The position numbers and the translations under genes are program-made. Of a stretch of 64,000 nt of DNA, positions 25,957 through 34,355 are shown in pieces (position 1 is the stretch's first letter; each line of letters begins with the position of its first letter). This stretch comes from an uncultured Pseudomonadales bacterium. Its GTDB lineage: Bacteria > Pseudomonadota > Gammaproteobacteria > Pseudomonadales > Pseudohongiellaceae. The notes beneath the pieces are model-generated. The model had not been told where the DNA came from and did no database searches. It saw only the letters and a list, made by a program, of their open reading frames with translations. The DNA lies in contig CALSUH010000014.1 of NCBI GenBank assembly GCA_943789485.1, positions 1 through 64,000 of the forward strand, given 5' to 3'.

Positions 25957-27894
25957 TTATTTATCTAAGGTTTGTAAACATGTTTCTAGTGATTCCTCTA
26001 CTTCTTCGATAGCGCGCTCATCATTATTGGAGAAACGCTGCAAGGTGTAACTTTGTAGGAACACTTTCGCCGCTTTTACTCGGACCGAAGACCATTGTTC
26101 GGGTAGATTCTGGGCATAGGTGCTTGCCGTCCAAGATTCGTTCACAGGCAGATTCGCCGAAATCAGGAAACGTTGCCAGACTTTCTGCCAGCGTTCAGTG
26201 CGGGAATCGAATTTCTTTTGATGGTGCTGGATGCGGCGATATTCCCGCATAAACAAGAACAGCAGAATCAACAGGCCGCCATAGCGCACCAGATCCGTCA
26301 TGAGCGCATTGGCGAGTACAGCATCGATTACTTTTTGCCACTGCCCAGCTAGGCGATGATAAAAGGCGCTGAATGGACTCGACTCATAGCCTTCAAAGAA
26401 ACTCGTAATGCTAGGCGGCGTCGGGTCGATGGTGTGCCAATAGCCTTCTGCGTCCTGCCATTCGACCCAACTGTGGGCATCACGTTCGCGAACCAGCCAC
26501 ATCTCGTCGGACAGCTGCTCATGAATAACATAGCCACCGACTACGCGCGCGGGAATGTCGTTCGCACGCAGAGCCAGGGTCGCGCCGGTTGCGAACCAGA
26601 AGCAGTAGGCGGGTTGTTCATGCAAGAAGAAGTCGTGAAACGGTTGCTGTGGATCGAAATTTGTTTCTAGCGAGTAAGTGCGCGCGATGAAATGCTCTAG
26701 TACGTTGTAGACGGTCTGTTGATCGTCACTGGCAAGGAATTCTGCACTTTTCGTCTGTAGATCCGCATCCCAGAACGAAGGTAACTGAAGATTGATCTCA
26801 TTGAACGTATCAGGTGTCGATTCGTTGCTAGTCTCAATCTCCCAGCGTCTGTCGGCGCCGCGGTCGTAGACAGGGGACCAAACATCTGCCGCGTTTAGTG
26901 TGAGTGCCTCGAAGCGACCAATTAGATGGCTTGTGTTGGGGCTCATAAATACGAAGTTATTGCTGTCAAGACTTTGTACGTCGATACGCTGCGGCAGGAA
27001 ATTATTTTTTGGAAATTGATGGTTATTCATCTCAAAGCGTAGCTGATTACTTTCCTCGATGTCCGCATCGATTAACGTGAGTGCGAAGAGAGGCCGCTCT
27101 ACCGGCAGCCACACTAAATTCTCGTCTAGTTCAACGAGTCGATTGCCAACGAGATACGGATTTGGACGACCCTTGGTTGTAGCACGCATAACAGCGCGGT
27201 TGGAAGGTTGCAGGAATGCTGAGGCACGCAGCTGCTGTCTGGGTGAGAATCCTGTCGGCGTAAAATTGCTGCCACTTGGAAACATGTCTCCTAACGCAGC
27301 AATGACTGGCCCTTGTCCAATACTTAACACTACGCCCAACAGTGGCACAACCAAGAACAGCGGTAGCAATAATAGGAGACGTGAGAGTAAAAAGCCGGCA
27401 CAGCGGTCGGCCATTAAGGTGATACTGGCAATTAAAATTGTTGCAATACTGAGTAGAGCAACAGGTACGCCGAATAGTTGTACTATTGTTTGTTCAGGCG
27501 GCGAAATGAGCAATACCAGGAGTAAGCCCAGTACAACAATCGTTTGCGAGTTGCGGTTCAGTGCCAAATGGGTGACGGTTTTTTCCCCGGATGCAAATAA
27601 CCACAGTTGGTATGCTAGTAAACTAAGCGTTAGGCCCGCGCCTAGTCCGTTGGTCTGCGCCCAAGAATTTTCGAGTGCCCAGTCTTCCAGAACCTGGCTG
27701 CCGAGAAAACCGCCAAGCGCCAGCAGAACAAAAGACAAACCCCAAGTAGGCCGCTCGATCTGTACTAACTTCAGCGCGCCAAGAGCGCTTAAGCCTGCTC
27801 CAAGCCAGATGACAATTGTAAGTTCCATGGACAATCCCAGATGTAGGGACTCCAAGGCCAAGAAAATTGCCAGAAAGATCTGCCCCAGAGGCAT
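25957..27894 (-). CDS. tgpA: TgpA-type transglutaminase-like membrane protein (DUF3488-transglutaminase)
   Basis: 645 residues. The first about 200 residues hold six or so membrane helices (LTIVIWLGAGLSALGALKL, FVLLALGGFLG, IVVLGLLLVLLI, ILIASITL, LLLLPLFLVVPLLGVVLSI). A long periplasmic region follows, with a transglutaminase core: the Cys in QPAYCFWFATGATLALR, the His in RDAHSWVEWQD, and the Asp in TIDPTPP. A last helix (YGGLLILLFLFM) and a cytoplasmic tail finish the chain. This is the TgpA arrangement known in Pseudomonas next to DUF58 and MoxR genes. Its start codon overlaps the stop of the DUF58 gene by one base (ATGA type), showing translational coupling. Substrate unknown; probably an envelope protein-modifying enzyme. 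Confidence 0.9.
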   Translation of the reverse strand: MPLGQIFLAIFLALESLHLGLSMELTIVIWLGAGLSALGALKLVQIERPTWGLSFVLLALGGFLGSQVLEDWALENSWAQTNGLGAGLTLSLLAYQLWLFASGEKTVTHLALNRNSQTIVVLGLLLVLLISPPEQTIVQLFGVPVALLSIATILIASITLMADRCAGFLLSRLLLLLPLFLVVPLLGVVLSIGQGPVIAALGDMFPSGSNFTPTGFSPRQQLRASAFLQPSNRAVMRATTKGRPNPYLVGNRLVELDENLVWLPVERPLFALTLIDADIEESNQLRFEMNNHQFPKNNFLPQRIDVQSLDSNNFVFMSPNTSHLIGRFEALTLNAADVWSPVYDRGADRRWEIETSNESTPDTFNEINLQLPSFWDADLQTKSAEFLASDDQQTVYNVLEHFIARTYSLETNFDPQQPFHDFFLHEQPAYCFWFATGATLALRANDIPARVVGGYVIHEQLSDEMWLVRERDAHSWVEWQDAEGYWHTIDPTPPSITSFFEGYESSPFSAFYHRLAGQWQKVIDAVLANALMTDLVRYGGLLILLFLFMREYRRIQHHQKKFDSRTERWQKVWQRFLISANLPVNESWTASTYAQNLPEQWSSVRVKAAKVFLQSYTLQRFSNNDERAIEEVEESLETCLQTLDK

Positions 27895-29306
27895 TAGCTG
27901 GCCTCCTTATTTGAAGGTTTCGCAAACTTAGCCTTCAGCTGTTCTTTTAGTTTTGCCTTAAAGCCCGGAGCAGCTGTCGATGTGAGTGATGTCGTAATCT
28001 CGACAAAACTACTGCCTTCTGGAAGGCGGCCACTATCCTCTGCTGTTTCGCTAATAAGAAAGACCAGCACTAGAATGCCTGCACGCTGCCAGCGATCCAC
28101 CAGTGCTTCTGCTTTCTTCGTCCAGCGTCCAAGAACCAGCACATGGATGCCTTCATCTAATAGAGCCGAATCCGGGAGTGTATTGAGTTCTTCCGAGTAG
28201 CCGCGCTGCGGCTTGCAAGTCGCTATGTGCTGGTAGAATTGATGCGTGTCTTCGAGGCTATGCCAGCTAGCCCCGGTTGCTAGTGCCACTAGGCTAAAGC
28301 CTTCATTGTGTGCACAAAGACCAATTTCTACGGCCAGTGCTAAGCGCTCCTCTAATGGTTCCTCATCAATAGGCCGACGCTGCCAGGCCTGAAAGTTGGC
28401 TAAGCTTAGATCCACGACAAGACAGACCTTGTCGCGCCGTATCTGCTCGACGCCCTCGAACACTTTGCTCATCGGTTCGCCGTAACGACTGCTGGCACGA
28501 TGATCCAGACGACGCAGCGAGTCACCGGTCTGGTAGGGCCGTGAATAGGCGTAGTCTAATGAGGGGCCTTTACGTGCGCTCTCACTGCCAAGGGTTAGAT
28601 GCTTGCTCGCCTGCTCTGCAAGTTTGCGCAGCGATGGAACTGTAACCTTTAAGATTTTAGGTAAGACATAGACATCTGCGGATTCTTCTACTCTTGTGGT
28701 AAATCGGGTAAGGAAGAAAGGGAAGTAAGTCTGCACGGCGAGACCTGAAAGATTTACTATGCCGCGTCTGTGCGGCTCGCAGTGAACCGATAGGGTGGTG
28801 CTTTGACCCGTGGGAAGCTTCTGTCGATGCGGGCGCGACCATTCCTTAGGCCAACGGCCATAGGGTACGACCATCTCGCGCAGGGAAAAATTGTACAGAC
28901 TAAAGCGGCCGCTGTTTGTCACCTTGATTTTCGACGAGAGCGCCTGTCCGGCGACTGCAGTTTTTGGTGTTTCACGCTGGATTGATATCTTGGGTCTACA
29001 GATATAGCCCAGCAAAGCACTCCATAACAATAAACCTACACCGAAGGCACTAGTGAATAGAAGAAATTCACTGCTCGTTCTATAGCTAAACAAGAAGATG
29101 AGGAGTGAGCAGATGAGGATGATCTTGCCGGTGCGCGTTAAGCCATCGTAGTAAAGGCGACGAAACAAACGCAGCAGTAATTTTGCGCGATGTTCAGACC
29201 AACGCGGAACGAGGCGCAAATTCGAGAACCAGCGAACTAACCTCCACCAGTGAATGAGGAGTGTCTCCTCGGGCACACGCACAGGACGATCGGCTAATTC
29301 ACTCAT
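27894..29306 (-). CDS. DUF58 domain protein
   Basis: 470 residues. Two N-terminal membrane helices (ILICSLLIFLF and FLLFTSAFGVGLLLWSALLG) are followed by an immunoglobulin-like segment and the DUF58 hallmark GPSLDYAYSRPYQTGDSLRR...DHRASSRYGEP. A vWA-like region then contains VCLVVDLSLANFQAW. The middle gene of the moxR-DUF58-tgpA operon, it is coupled to the downstream gene by overlapping stop and start. In other bacteria such triads couple a MoxR ATPase chaperone to a vWA/DUF58 membrane partner. It is separated from the moxR gene by 123 bp holding a REP-like inverted repeat, an unusual insertion in an operon usually tightly packed. Confidence 0.88.
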   Translation of the reverse strand: MSELADRPVRVPEETLLIHWWRLVRWFSNLRLVPRWSEHRAKLLLRLFRRLYYDGLTRTGKIILICSLLIFLFSYRTSSEFLLFTSAFGVGLLLWSALLGYICRPKISIQRETPKTAVAGQALSSKIKVTNSGRFSLYNFSLREMVVPYGRWPKEWSRPHRQKLPTGQSTTLSVHCEPHRRGIVNLSGLAVQTYFPFFLTRFTTRVEESADVYVLPKILKVTVPSLRKLAEQASKHLTLGSESARKGPSLDYAYSRPYQTGDSLRRLDHRASSRYGEPMSKVFEGVEQIRRDKVCLVVDLSLANFQAWQRRPIDEEPLEERLALAVEIGLCAHNEGFSLVALATGASWHSLEDTHQFYQHIATCKPQRGYSEELNTLPDSALLDEGIHVLVLGRWTKKAEALVDRWQRAGILVLVFLISETAEDSGRLPEGSSFVEITTSLTSTAAPGFKAKLKEQLKAKFAKPSNKEAS

Positions 29307-29347
29307 GGAATGAACCTAAGGAGAACAGCGCCAGGGCTAGCAGGTTC

Positions 29348-29419
29348 GGGGTCAGAGTAAAACCATTTGAAGAGCTGTCAGTATTCATAGTTTGGACGAC
29401 TAGGTTTTACTCTGACCCC
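29348..29419. repeat. REP-like inverted repeat with GGGGTCAGAGTAAAA arms
   Basis: GGGGTCAGAGTAAAACC (29348-29364) and its exact reverse complement (29403-29419) bracket 38 bp. Similar arms occur at 52748-52820. Motifs of the GGGGTCAGAGT type are common beside REP-associated tyrosine transposase genes in Gammaproteobacteria (from memory); no such transposase is in this window. The element sits between the moxR and DUF58 genes and could act as a hairpin or attenuator in that operon. Confidence 0.75.
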
Positions 29420-29429
29420 ATTTATCTAG

Positions 29430-30407
29430 CTATCTAGGCACGGCAACACTTGCCACAATGTTTTGCATCAACTCATGGGCCTGAGTGCTGTCGTTGTCAC
29501 GACCGTGCCGCGGGAGAAGACGATGATTCCACACAGGCGGGATAAGCTTTTGTATGTCTTCAGCAATTACCTGTTGTCTACCCTTAACCAAGGCATAGCC
29601 TTTGCAGGCAGATGCCAAATGCATTGCTCCGCGCGGAGAAATCCCAAGTTTTATGTTCGGCTCGATGCGCGTCGCTCTTGCGAGTGTCACGATGTAGCGC
29701 GCTAGGTCGGCGTGCAGATGCACTTTATCGCAGGCCTCGCGCAGAGCTGTGACTGACCCTTTATCCAAAACCGCTAGCGGATCACGCTTCGCCGCCTCGC
29801 GGTATTCGCCGAGCAGATGCAGCTCTGCATCGGCGTCTGGGTAGCCGAGTTTGATTGAGGTTAGGAATCTATCTAGCTGTGCCTCTGGTAGAGGATTGGT
29901 GCTATCAAAATCGATTGGGTTTTGCGTGGCGATCACGGTAAACAGAGTCGAAAGCGGCTGGTTTACACCGTCGGCGGCTACATAGCCTTCCTCCATAGCT
30001 TGAAGAAATGCAGATTGGCTTCGCGTCGGCGCACGGTTAATCTCATCTGCTAACAAAAAGTCGGTGAAGATCGGGCCGGGTGAGAAAGTAAACTTGGTTT
30101 CGCTGGCGTTATAGATGCTGCCACCCAATATATCGGCCGGGAGGATGTCGTTGGTAAATTGTATACGGTTAAAATCTAGTCCGAGTATCTGTGCCAGACC
30201 CTTGGCCAAGGTTGTCTTGCCGACACCAGGCACATCCACGACCAGCACATGGCCCCTGGCGATAATGCTGGCTAGCAGTAGTTCAATTACGAAATCATCA
30301 CCCAGCCAGTGCTGAGCGAGGGATTGATGTGCTTGCTCCAGAAGGTAGACTAGCGGGCTCAGGTCATCTTGCTTGGGCTGCTCTATTGGTTCCACTCTTG
30401 ATTCCAT
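29430..30407 (-). CDS. MoxR-family AAA+ ATPase
   Basis: 325 residues, cytoplasmic. AAA+ motifs: Walker A VVDVPGVGKTTLAKGLAQ, Walker B FLLADEINRAP, sensor 1 FTVIATQNPIDFD and the arginine-finger region LPEAQLDRFL. The C-terminal lid has LGISPRGAMHLASACKGYAL. MoxR proteins act as chaperones that help activate or assemble neighbouring vWA/DUF58 proteins. It is the first gene of the leftward operon with the DUF58 and transglutaminase genes. Upstream it diverges from the quinoprotein gene at 30541, with only about 130 bp between, so both promoters share this gap. Confidence 0.92.
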   Translation of the reverse strand: MESRVEPIEQPKQDDLSPLVYLLEQAHQSLAQHWLGDDFVIELLLASIIARGHVLVVDVPGVGKTTLAKGLAQILGLDFNRIQFTNDILPADILGGSIYNASETKFTFSPGPIFTDFLLADEINRAPTRSQSAFLQAMEEGYVAADGVNQPLSTLFTVIATQNPIDFDSTNPLPEAQLDRFLTSIKLGYPDADAELHLLGEYREAAKRDPLAVLDKGSVTALREACDKVHLHADLARYIVTLARATRIEPNIKLGISPRGAMHLASACKGYALVKGRQQVIAEDIQKLIPPVWNHRLLPRHGRDNDSTQAHELMQNIVASVAVPR

Positions 30408-30540
30408 ATTGACTCCATCGGCGGATTTTAGCAGCGGATGGGTCTATTTTCAGTAGAAGTTTGTTAATCTGGGCCTGCTGGAACCGAATTCGGCCAAAAT
30501 TATGTCCCAAGACGTGTTTAATAATAAGAAGGAATACACC

Positions 30541-32337
30541 ATGCCAGTCCTCAGCTGTTTCAACCGCTACCTATCGGCGTCTCTACCTGCAGCCGCTGTA
30601 GCTCTGCTGCTAAGCACCTCTAGTGCCGTGGCTCAAGCACAAGCACAAGCACAAGCACAAGCACAAGCATTGCTGGAGAATTACACCCCAGTCACACTGG
30701 AAGAGCTGGCAAATCCGCCTGCTAGCGATTGGTTAATGTGGCGCGGCACGCCGAATAACTGGGCTCACAGCCCTTTGGATCAGATCAACAAAGACAATGT
30801 AGACAGCCTGCGTCTAGCTTGGTCCTGGACTATGGAGCCGGGCAAGCAAGAAACCACGCCATTAGTGCACGATGGCATCATGTTCCTGCCACAGGCCTGT
30901 GATTTTATCGAGGCAGTAGACGCAACCGATGGCACGCCTCTTTGGGAATACAGAAGAGCAACTGTCGATCATGTGGCTCCACTGTCCTGTGCGAATCGCA
31001 ACGGCACTCTTTACAAAGACCAGCTAATTATAGCAACTCGAGACGCCTACATTGTTTCACTGAATGCTACCAGTGGTGAAGTCACTTGGGAGCGAAAGAT
31101 TGGCGATTGGACCGTCGGGCAGCACTATTCTGGTGGACCACAGGTGTTCAATGGCAAGGTCATTACCGGTATGTCCGGTTGCTATTACATCAACACCAGC
31201 TGCTGGATTACTGCCCACGATGCCGACACTGGTGAAGAGTTATGGCGTACCAATACAGTGCCGAGAATCGGCGAACCAAATGGTGAGAGCTGGGGCGATG
31301 TGCCCAACGAGCAACGCCGTGGTGGCTCGGCCTGGATGCCGGCCAGCTTCGATGCTGAACTCAATCTTATTTTTATCGGTGTGGCTGTGCCCATTCCCTG
31401 GGGAGAGATCCAGCGTGGCACTCGCGGCGGTGACGTCTTGTACACCAACTCCACTTTGGCATTGAATGCAGAGACAGGAGAGATTCAGTGGTACTTTCAA
31501 TATATCCCTGCTGGTAATTGGGATCAGGACCATCCCTTTGAAAGACTTGTCGTAGAAACCGAAGTCACACCCGATGTCGATGCAGTCTCCTGGATGAATC
31601 CAAACATAGCATCTAGCGAGCGCAGGAAAGTTATAACAGGTATTCCTGGAAAGCCCGGCATAGTGTGGACGCTGGATGCAGCCACCGGCGACTTTCTCTG
31701 GGCAACACAGACCAATTATCAAAATATAATCGTCGGAGTAGATGTAGAAGGGCGAAAGGGAATAACCAATCCGGAAATAGACATCACAGAAATCGGGCAA
31801 CAGAAGCTCGTCTGCCCAACCACTCAGGGCGGCATTAACTGGAACTCGGTAGGCTATAGCCCACAAACAAATTCGCTATACACACCTACTAATAACACGT
31901 GTATGAATTTTGCCCTAAGGCCGGTGGAGCCAACCGTAGGTCTGCACCATGCCTCGGCTAGAAGCAGCGTGGATATTGGACCTGAAGATACGGGTCAGGT
32001 TGGACAGTTTGCCTCTATAGATGTAGCGACTGGAGAGACACGCTGGACCTATAAGCAACGAGCGGGCATAGGCGGCTCAGTCTTAACAACAGGCGGCGGA
32101 CTTGTTTTCGTCTCAGATGATGCTAGGCGATTTCGTGCCTTCGATGCCGACAACGGCGACATTCTCTGGGAACAGGTTCTCAACTCGACAGCTGGCGGCT
32201 TTCCGGTGAGCTATAGCGTCGACGGAGTGCAGTACATTGCGATAGCGGCAGGCGAAGGTGTTAATTATCGGCGCCACACCCCGGAGATTCGCCAGCGCGG
32301 CGGTGGTAACACTTTGTATGTGTTCCGGTTGCCATAG
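30541..32337 (+). CDS. Exported PQQ-dependent (quinoprotein) dehydrogenase with a Gln-Ala repeat after the signal peptide
   Basis: 598 residues from the ATG at 30541, chosen because AGAAGGA lies just upstream and the signal peptide begins there (an ATG 13 codons earlier is in frame). The signal ends near SAVA and is followed by a (QA)n stretch encoded by six CAAGCA units. Quinoprotein features: DWLMWRGTPNNW, SPLDQINKDNV, ALNAETGEIQW, the active-site-type segment NWDQDHPFERL, LDAATGDFLW and SIDVATGETRW. The C-terminal half has the GGSVLTTGGGLVFVSDDARRFRAF signature. Its closest relative here is the gene at 45284. There is no CxxCH. A disulfide is possible between the Cys of SGCYY and TSCW. A tRNA-Gly gene on the other strand follows immediately. 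Confidence 0.92.
   Translation: MPVLSCFNRYLSASLPAAAVALLLSTSSAVAQAQAQAQAQAQALLENYTPVTLEELANPPASDWLMWRGTPNNWAHSPLDQINKDNVDSLRLAWSWTMEPGKQETTPLVHDGIMFLPQACDFIEAVDATDGTPLWEYRRATVDHVAPLSCANRNGTLYKDQLIIATRDAYIVSLNATSGEVTWERKIGDWTVGQHYSGGPQVFNGKVITGMSGCYYINTSCWITAHDADTGEELWRTNTVPRIGEPNGESWGDVPNEQRRGGSAWMPASFDAELNLIFIGVAVPIPWGEIQRGTRGGDVLYTNSTLALNAETGEIQWYFQYIPAGNWDQDHPFERLVVETEVTPDVDAVSWMNPNIASSERRKVITGIPGKPGIVWTLDAATGDFLWATQTNYQNIIVGVDVEGRKGITNPEIDITEIGQQKLVCPTTQGGINWNSVGYSPQTNSLYTPTNNTCMNFALRPVEPTVGLHHASARSSVDIGPEDTGQVGQFASIDVATGETRWTYKQRAGIGGSVLTTGGGLVFVSDDARRFRAFDADNGDILWEQVLNSTAGGFPVSYSVDGVQYIAIAAGEGVNYRRHTPEIRQRGGGNTLYVFRLP
30634..30669 (+). repeat. Hexanucleotide microsatellite (CAAGCA x6)
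   Basis: Six perfect copies of CAAGCA lie inside the dehydrogenase gene, just after the predicted signal-peptide cleavage site. They encode alternating Gln-Ala. Because the unit is 6 bp, slippage would change the length of the linker by two residues without shifting the frame. Confidence 0.95.
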
Positions 32338-32346
32338 TACAAAAAA

Positions 32347-32422
32347 TGGAGCGGGCGACGAGATTCGAACTCGCGACAACTAGCTTGGGAAGCTAGAGCT
32401 CTACCAACTGAGCTACACCCGC
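32347..32422 (-). tRNA. tRNA-Gly (anticodon CCC)
   Basis: Read on the minus strand from 32422: a GCGGGTG acceptor arm pairing with CGCCCGC, D-arm GCTCAGTTGGTAGAGC, anticodon stem CTAGC/GCTAG around the loop TTCCCAA (anticodon CCC), T-arm GCGAG-TTCGAAT-CTCGT, discriminator T and an encoded CCA. Length is 76 nt. A run of six T follows directly, serving as terminator. It stands alone between an oppositely oriented dehydrogenase gene and the gene at 32504. Confidence 0.96.
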
Positions 32423-32503
32423 TTAGACTGCATATAACGAACAATGATTTTGCGCCATTTAACGTAGAATGGGAATGCAGAAATTCAGTTTGGGGGTAGT
32501 AAA

Positions 32504-32935
32504 GTGAGAAACAACAAGATTGTAAAGTGGCTAGCGATCGGAGTAGGTTTGTTGTTTTTGGTCTACGTAGGTTCTATCGTCTGGTTCGAGGCCCGACTTG
32601 GCTACAACCAACCACAGGGCAACACGTCATTAGTTATAGCAACGTTTAGTGACGACAACGAACGCCATGAAAGAGTGTTGAGGCTTGAAAAGATCGATGG
32701 CCGAAATTACATTGCTGCCAACCATTGGCCGCGTGCGTGGTACAACCAGGCGATCAATAATCCGAACGTCGAAGTAAAGTTGCCGGGTGAAGATTCGTTC
32801 GGAAACTATTTGGCAGTACCATTGGAAGGGGATGAGGAAAAACATATCAGAGGGGCCTATAGCTTCGGTTTCGAATTTAGATTTCGAACTGGTTTTCCAC
32901 CGCGCTATTTTTTGCGGCTCGATCCGCAAACGTAA
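32504..32935 (+). CDS. Membrane-anchored small protein, possible nitroreductase/F420-type split barrel
   Basis: 143 residues starting at a GTG after GGGGGTAG. One N-terminal helix (WLAIGVGLLFLVYVGSIVW, residues 9-27) anchors a soluble domain with VLRLEKIDGRNYIAANHWPRAW, NPNVEVKLPGE and FGNYLAVPLEGDEE. This resembles the 'RxWP.xWYxNLxANPxVxV' pattern of the F420-dependent nitroreductase family (PF04075-like), though shortened. A similar anchor-plus-domain layout is seen at 22012. It lies 40 bp before the gamma-carbonic anhydrase. Whether a flavin or deazaflavin is bound is unknown. Confidence 0.6.
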   Translation: MRNNKIVKWLAIGVGLLFLVYVGSIVWFEARLGYNQPQGNTSLVIATFSDDNERHERVLRLEKIDGRNYIAANHWPRAWYNQAINNPNVEVKLPGEDSFGNYLAVPLEGDEEKHIRGAYSFGFEFRFRTGFPPRYFLRLDPQT

Positions 32936-32975
32936 ATAAAATCTGCAGCACCAATTTAAATTAAGGAAGAGAAGT

Positions 32976-33503
32976 ATGTTGTACAGTTTAGGCGAGAATA
33001 AGGTCGATATTGCGGGCGAAGATTTTTACGTCGCCCCAAGTGCTGACGTGATAGGGAATGTACGATTAGAAAACAACGCTAGCGTCTGGTTCAACGCAGT
33101 GATTCGCGGCGACAACGAACTTATCACCATTGGCGAGAGTTCAAATGTGCAGGATTGCTCTGTGCTACATTCTGACGTAGGTTTTCCGCTAACAATCGGC
33201 AAGAACGTCACCATAGGTCATAAGGTGATGCTACACGGTTGCACCATAGGCGATAACTCGCTGATCGGCATCAATGCCGTTGTACTCAATGGTGCGAAAA
33301 TTGGTAAGAACTGCCTTATCGGCGCAAACAGTCTGGTTACTGAGGGAAAAGAAATTCCCGATGGATCTCTAGTGATGGGCTCTCCTGCTAAAGTAGTAAA
33401 GGCTCTATCCTCTGAGCAGCAGCTTGGCTTAGCTAGGAGTGCCGAGGCTTATGTTGCGAAGTTCAAACAGTTTAAAGCAGAGTTACACTCGGATGATCGA
33501 TAA
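32976..33503 (+). CDS. Gamma-class carbonic anhydrase family protein (left-handed beta-helix)
   Basis: 175 residues, cytoplasmic. Hexapeptide repeats form a left-handed beta-helix: [74 protein letters not shown], and the closing [14 protein letters not shown]. The zinc-ligand histidines fall in VLHSD, IGHKV and MLHGC, the usual spacing for YrdA/CaiE-like proteins. The ribosome binding site AAGGAAGAG precedes the ATG. The domain is complete. Enzymatic carbonic anhydrase activity varies in this subgroup. Confidence 0.92.
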   Translation: MLYSLGENKVDIAGEDFYVAPSADVIGNVRLENNASVWFNAVIRGDNELITIGESSNVQDCSVLHSDVGFPLTIGKNVTIGHKVMLHGCTIGDNSLIGINAVVLNGAKIGKNCLIGANSLVTEGKEIPDGSLVMGSPAKVVKALSSEQQLGLARSAEAYVAKFKQFKAELHSDDR

Positions 33504-33578
33504 CTGTTCTAACAAATAACATTGATTCATTCTGTATTTATCGTTCTCCTTGATCACTCACTATAGAATTCTACTACT

Positions 33579-34199
33579 ATGTTTTACGAACCCAAGAAAA
33601 AAAATCACGGACTGCCCAAGAACCCTTTTAATAGTTTGATTATCCCGCGCCCCATTGGTTGGATCAGCTCCGCTGACGAGTCGGGCATACACAATCTTGC
33701 ACCTTATAGTTTTTTCAATGCGGTCAGTTACAGTCCGCCAACCGTAATGTTTTCCGGCGGTGTAGGCTCGGCCTCAGATGGCATGAAAGACTCAATAAGG
33801 AATATTGAGGCAACGGGCGAATTTGTGTGCAATCTGGCTACTTGGGATACACGTGAGCAAATGAACAAGTCTTCCCAGACATTGCCGCCCGAAAGCGATG
33901 AGATAAGTCTGTCAGGATTGACTCCCATTCCCTCTGAGATTATCAGTGCCCCGCGCATTAAAGAAGCACCTGTTCATCTGGAATGTCGCCATCTAAAAAG
34001 CGTGGACATTCCCGGGTGGAGCGAGGCAGATGCGTATCGGGTTATAATTGGAGAGGTAGTTGGAATTCACATAAAGGATGAATTTATTACCGAGGAAGGC
34101 TTGGTCGATGTAATAAAAATGCTGACCATAGGAAGATTGGGATACAACGACTATACGCGTGTAGATAGTAAAACCATATTTAGCATGAATCGTCCATGA
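33579..34199 (+). CDS. Flavin reductase-like FMN-binding domain protein
   Basis: 206 residues, soluble split-barrel flavin reductase family. Characteristic segments: NPFNSLIIPRPIGWISS, NLAPYSFFNAVSYSPPTVMFS (FMN-binding 'APYSfFn'), GEFVCNLAT, and LECRHLKSV..IPGW with VIIGEVVGIHI. Length fits the family. It probably binds FMN and may act as an NAD(P)H:flavin reductase or flavin-dependent oxygenase. A hairpin at 34261-34294 follows and the next gene is convergent. Confidence 0.9.
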   Translation: MFYEPKKKNHGLPKNPFNSLIIPRPIGWISSADESGIHNLAPYSFFNAVSYSPPTVMFSGGVGSASDGMKDSIRNIEATGEFVCNLATWDTREQMNKSSQTLPPESDEISLSGLTPIPSEIISAPRIKEAPVHLECRHLKSVDIPGWSEADAYRVIIGEVVGIHIKDEFITEEGLVDVIKMLTIGRLGYNDYTRVDSKTIFSMNRP

Positions 34200-34260
34200 C
34201 TAGTGGGTTATCGATTTTAAGACTTTCGTAAAATAAGTGAGTCTCCACTTGTCAAAGAAA

Positions 34261-34294
34261 AAGGGTCAGCAAGTTTTCTCAACCTGTGACCCTT
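34261..34294 (+). terminator. Hairpin terminator between convergent genes
   Basis: AAGGGTCA (34261-34268) pairs with TGACCCTT (34287-34294) around an 18-nt loop, followed by CATTTTATC. It lies between the stop of the flavin reductase gene (34199) and that of the leftward gene ending at 34356. Confidence 0.55.
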
Positions 34295-34355
34295 CATTTT
34301 ATCTTGATTTCAAAAAAATAAATCCACGTCTCTTTCTATAAAGTAAAGAGGAAGA

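Noticed and set aside
27059..27931. 290-codon + strand open frame
   Set aside because: Exact antisense of the transglutaminase-like gene; Ser/Arg/Pro-rich low-quality translation and no ribosome binding site.
30634..30669. Short tandem units considered as a CRISPR array
   Set aside because: The units are contiguous hexamers with no spacers and lie inside a coding region; no cas gene is present.
32113..32379. 88-codon minus-strand frame overlapping the tRNA
   Set aside because: The start lies inside the tRNA-Gly gene; the translation MSRVRISSPAPFF is the well-known artefact of tRNA sequence.
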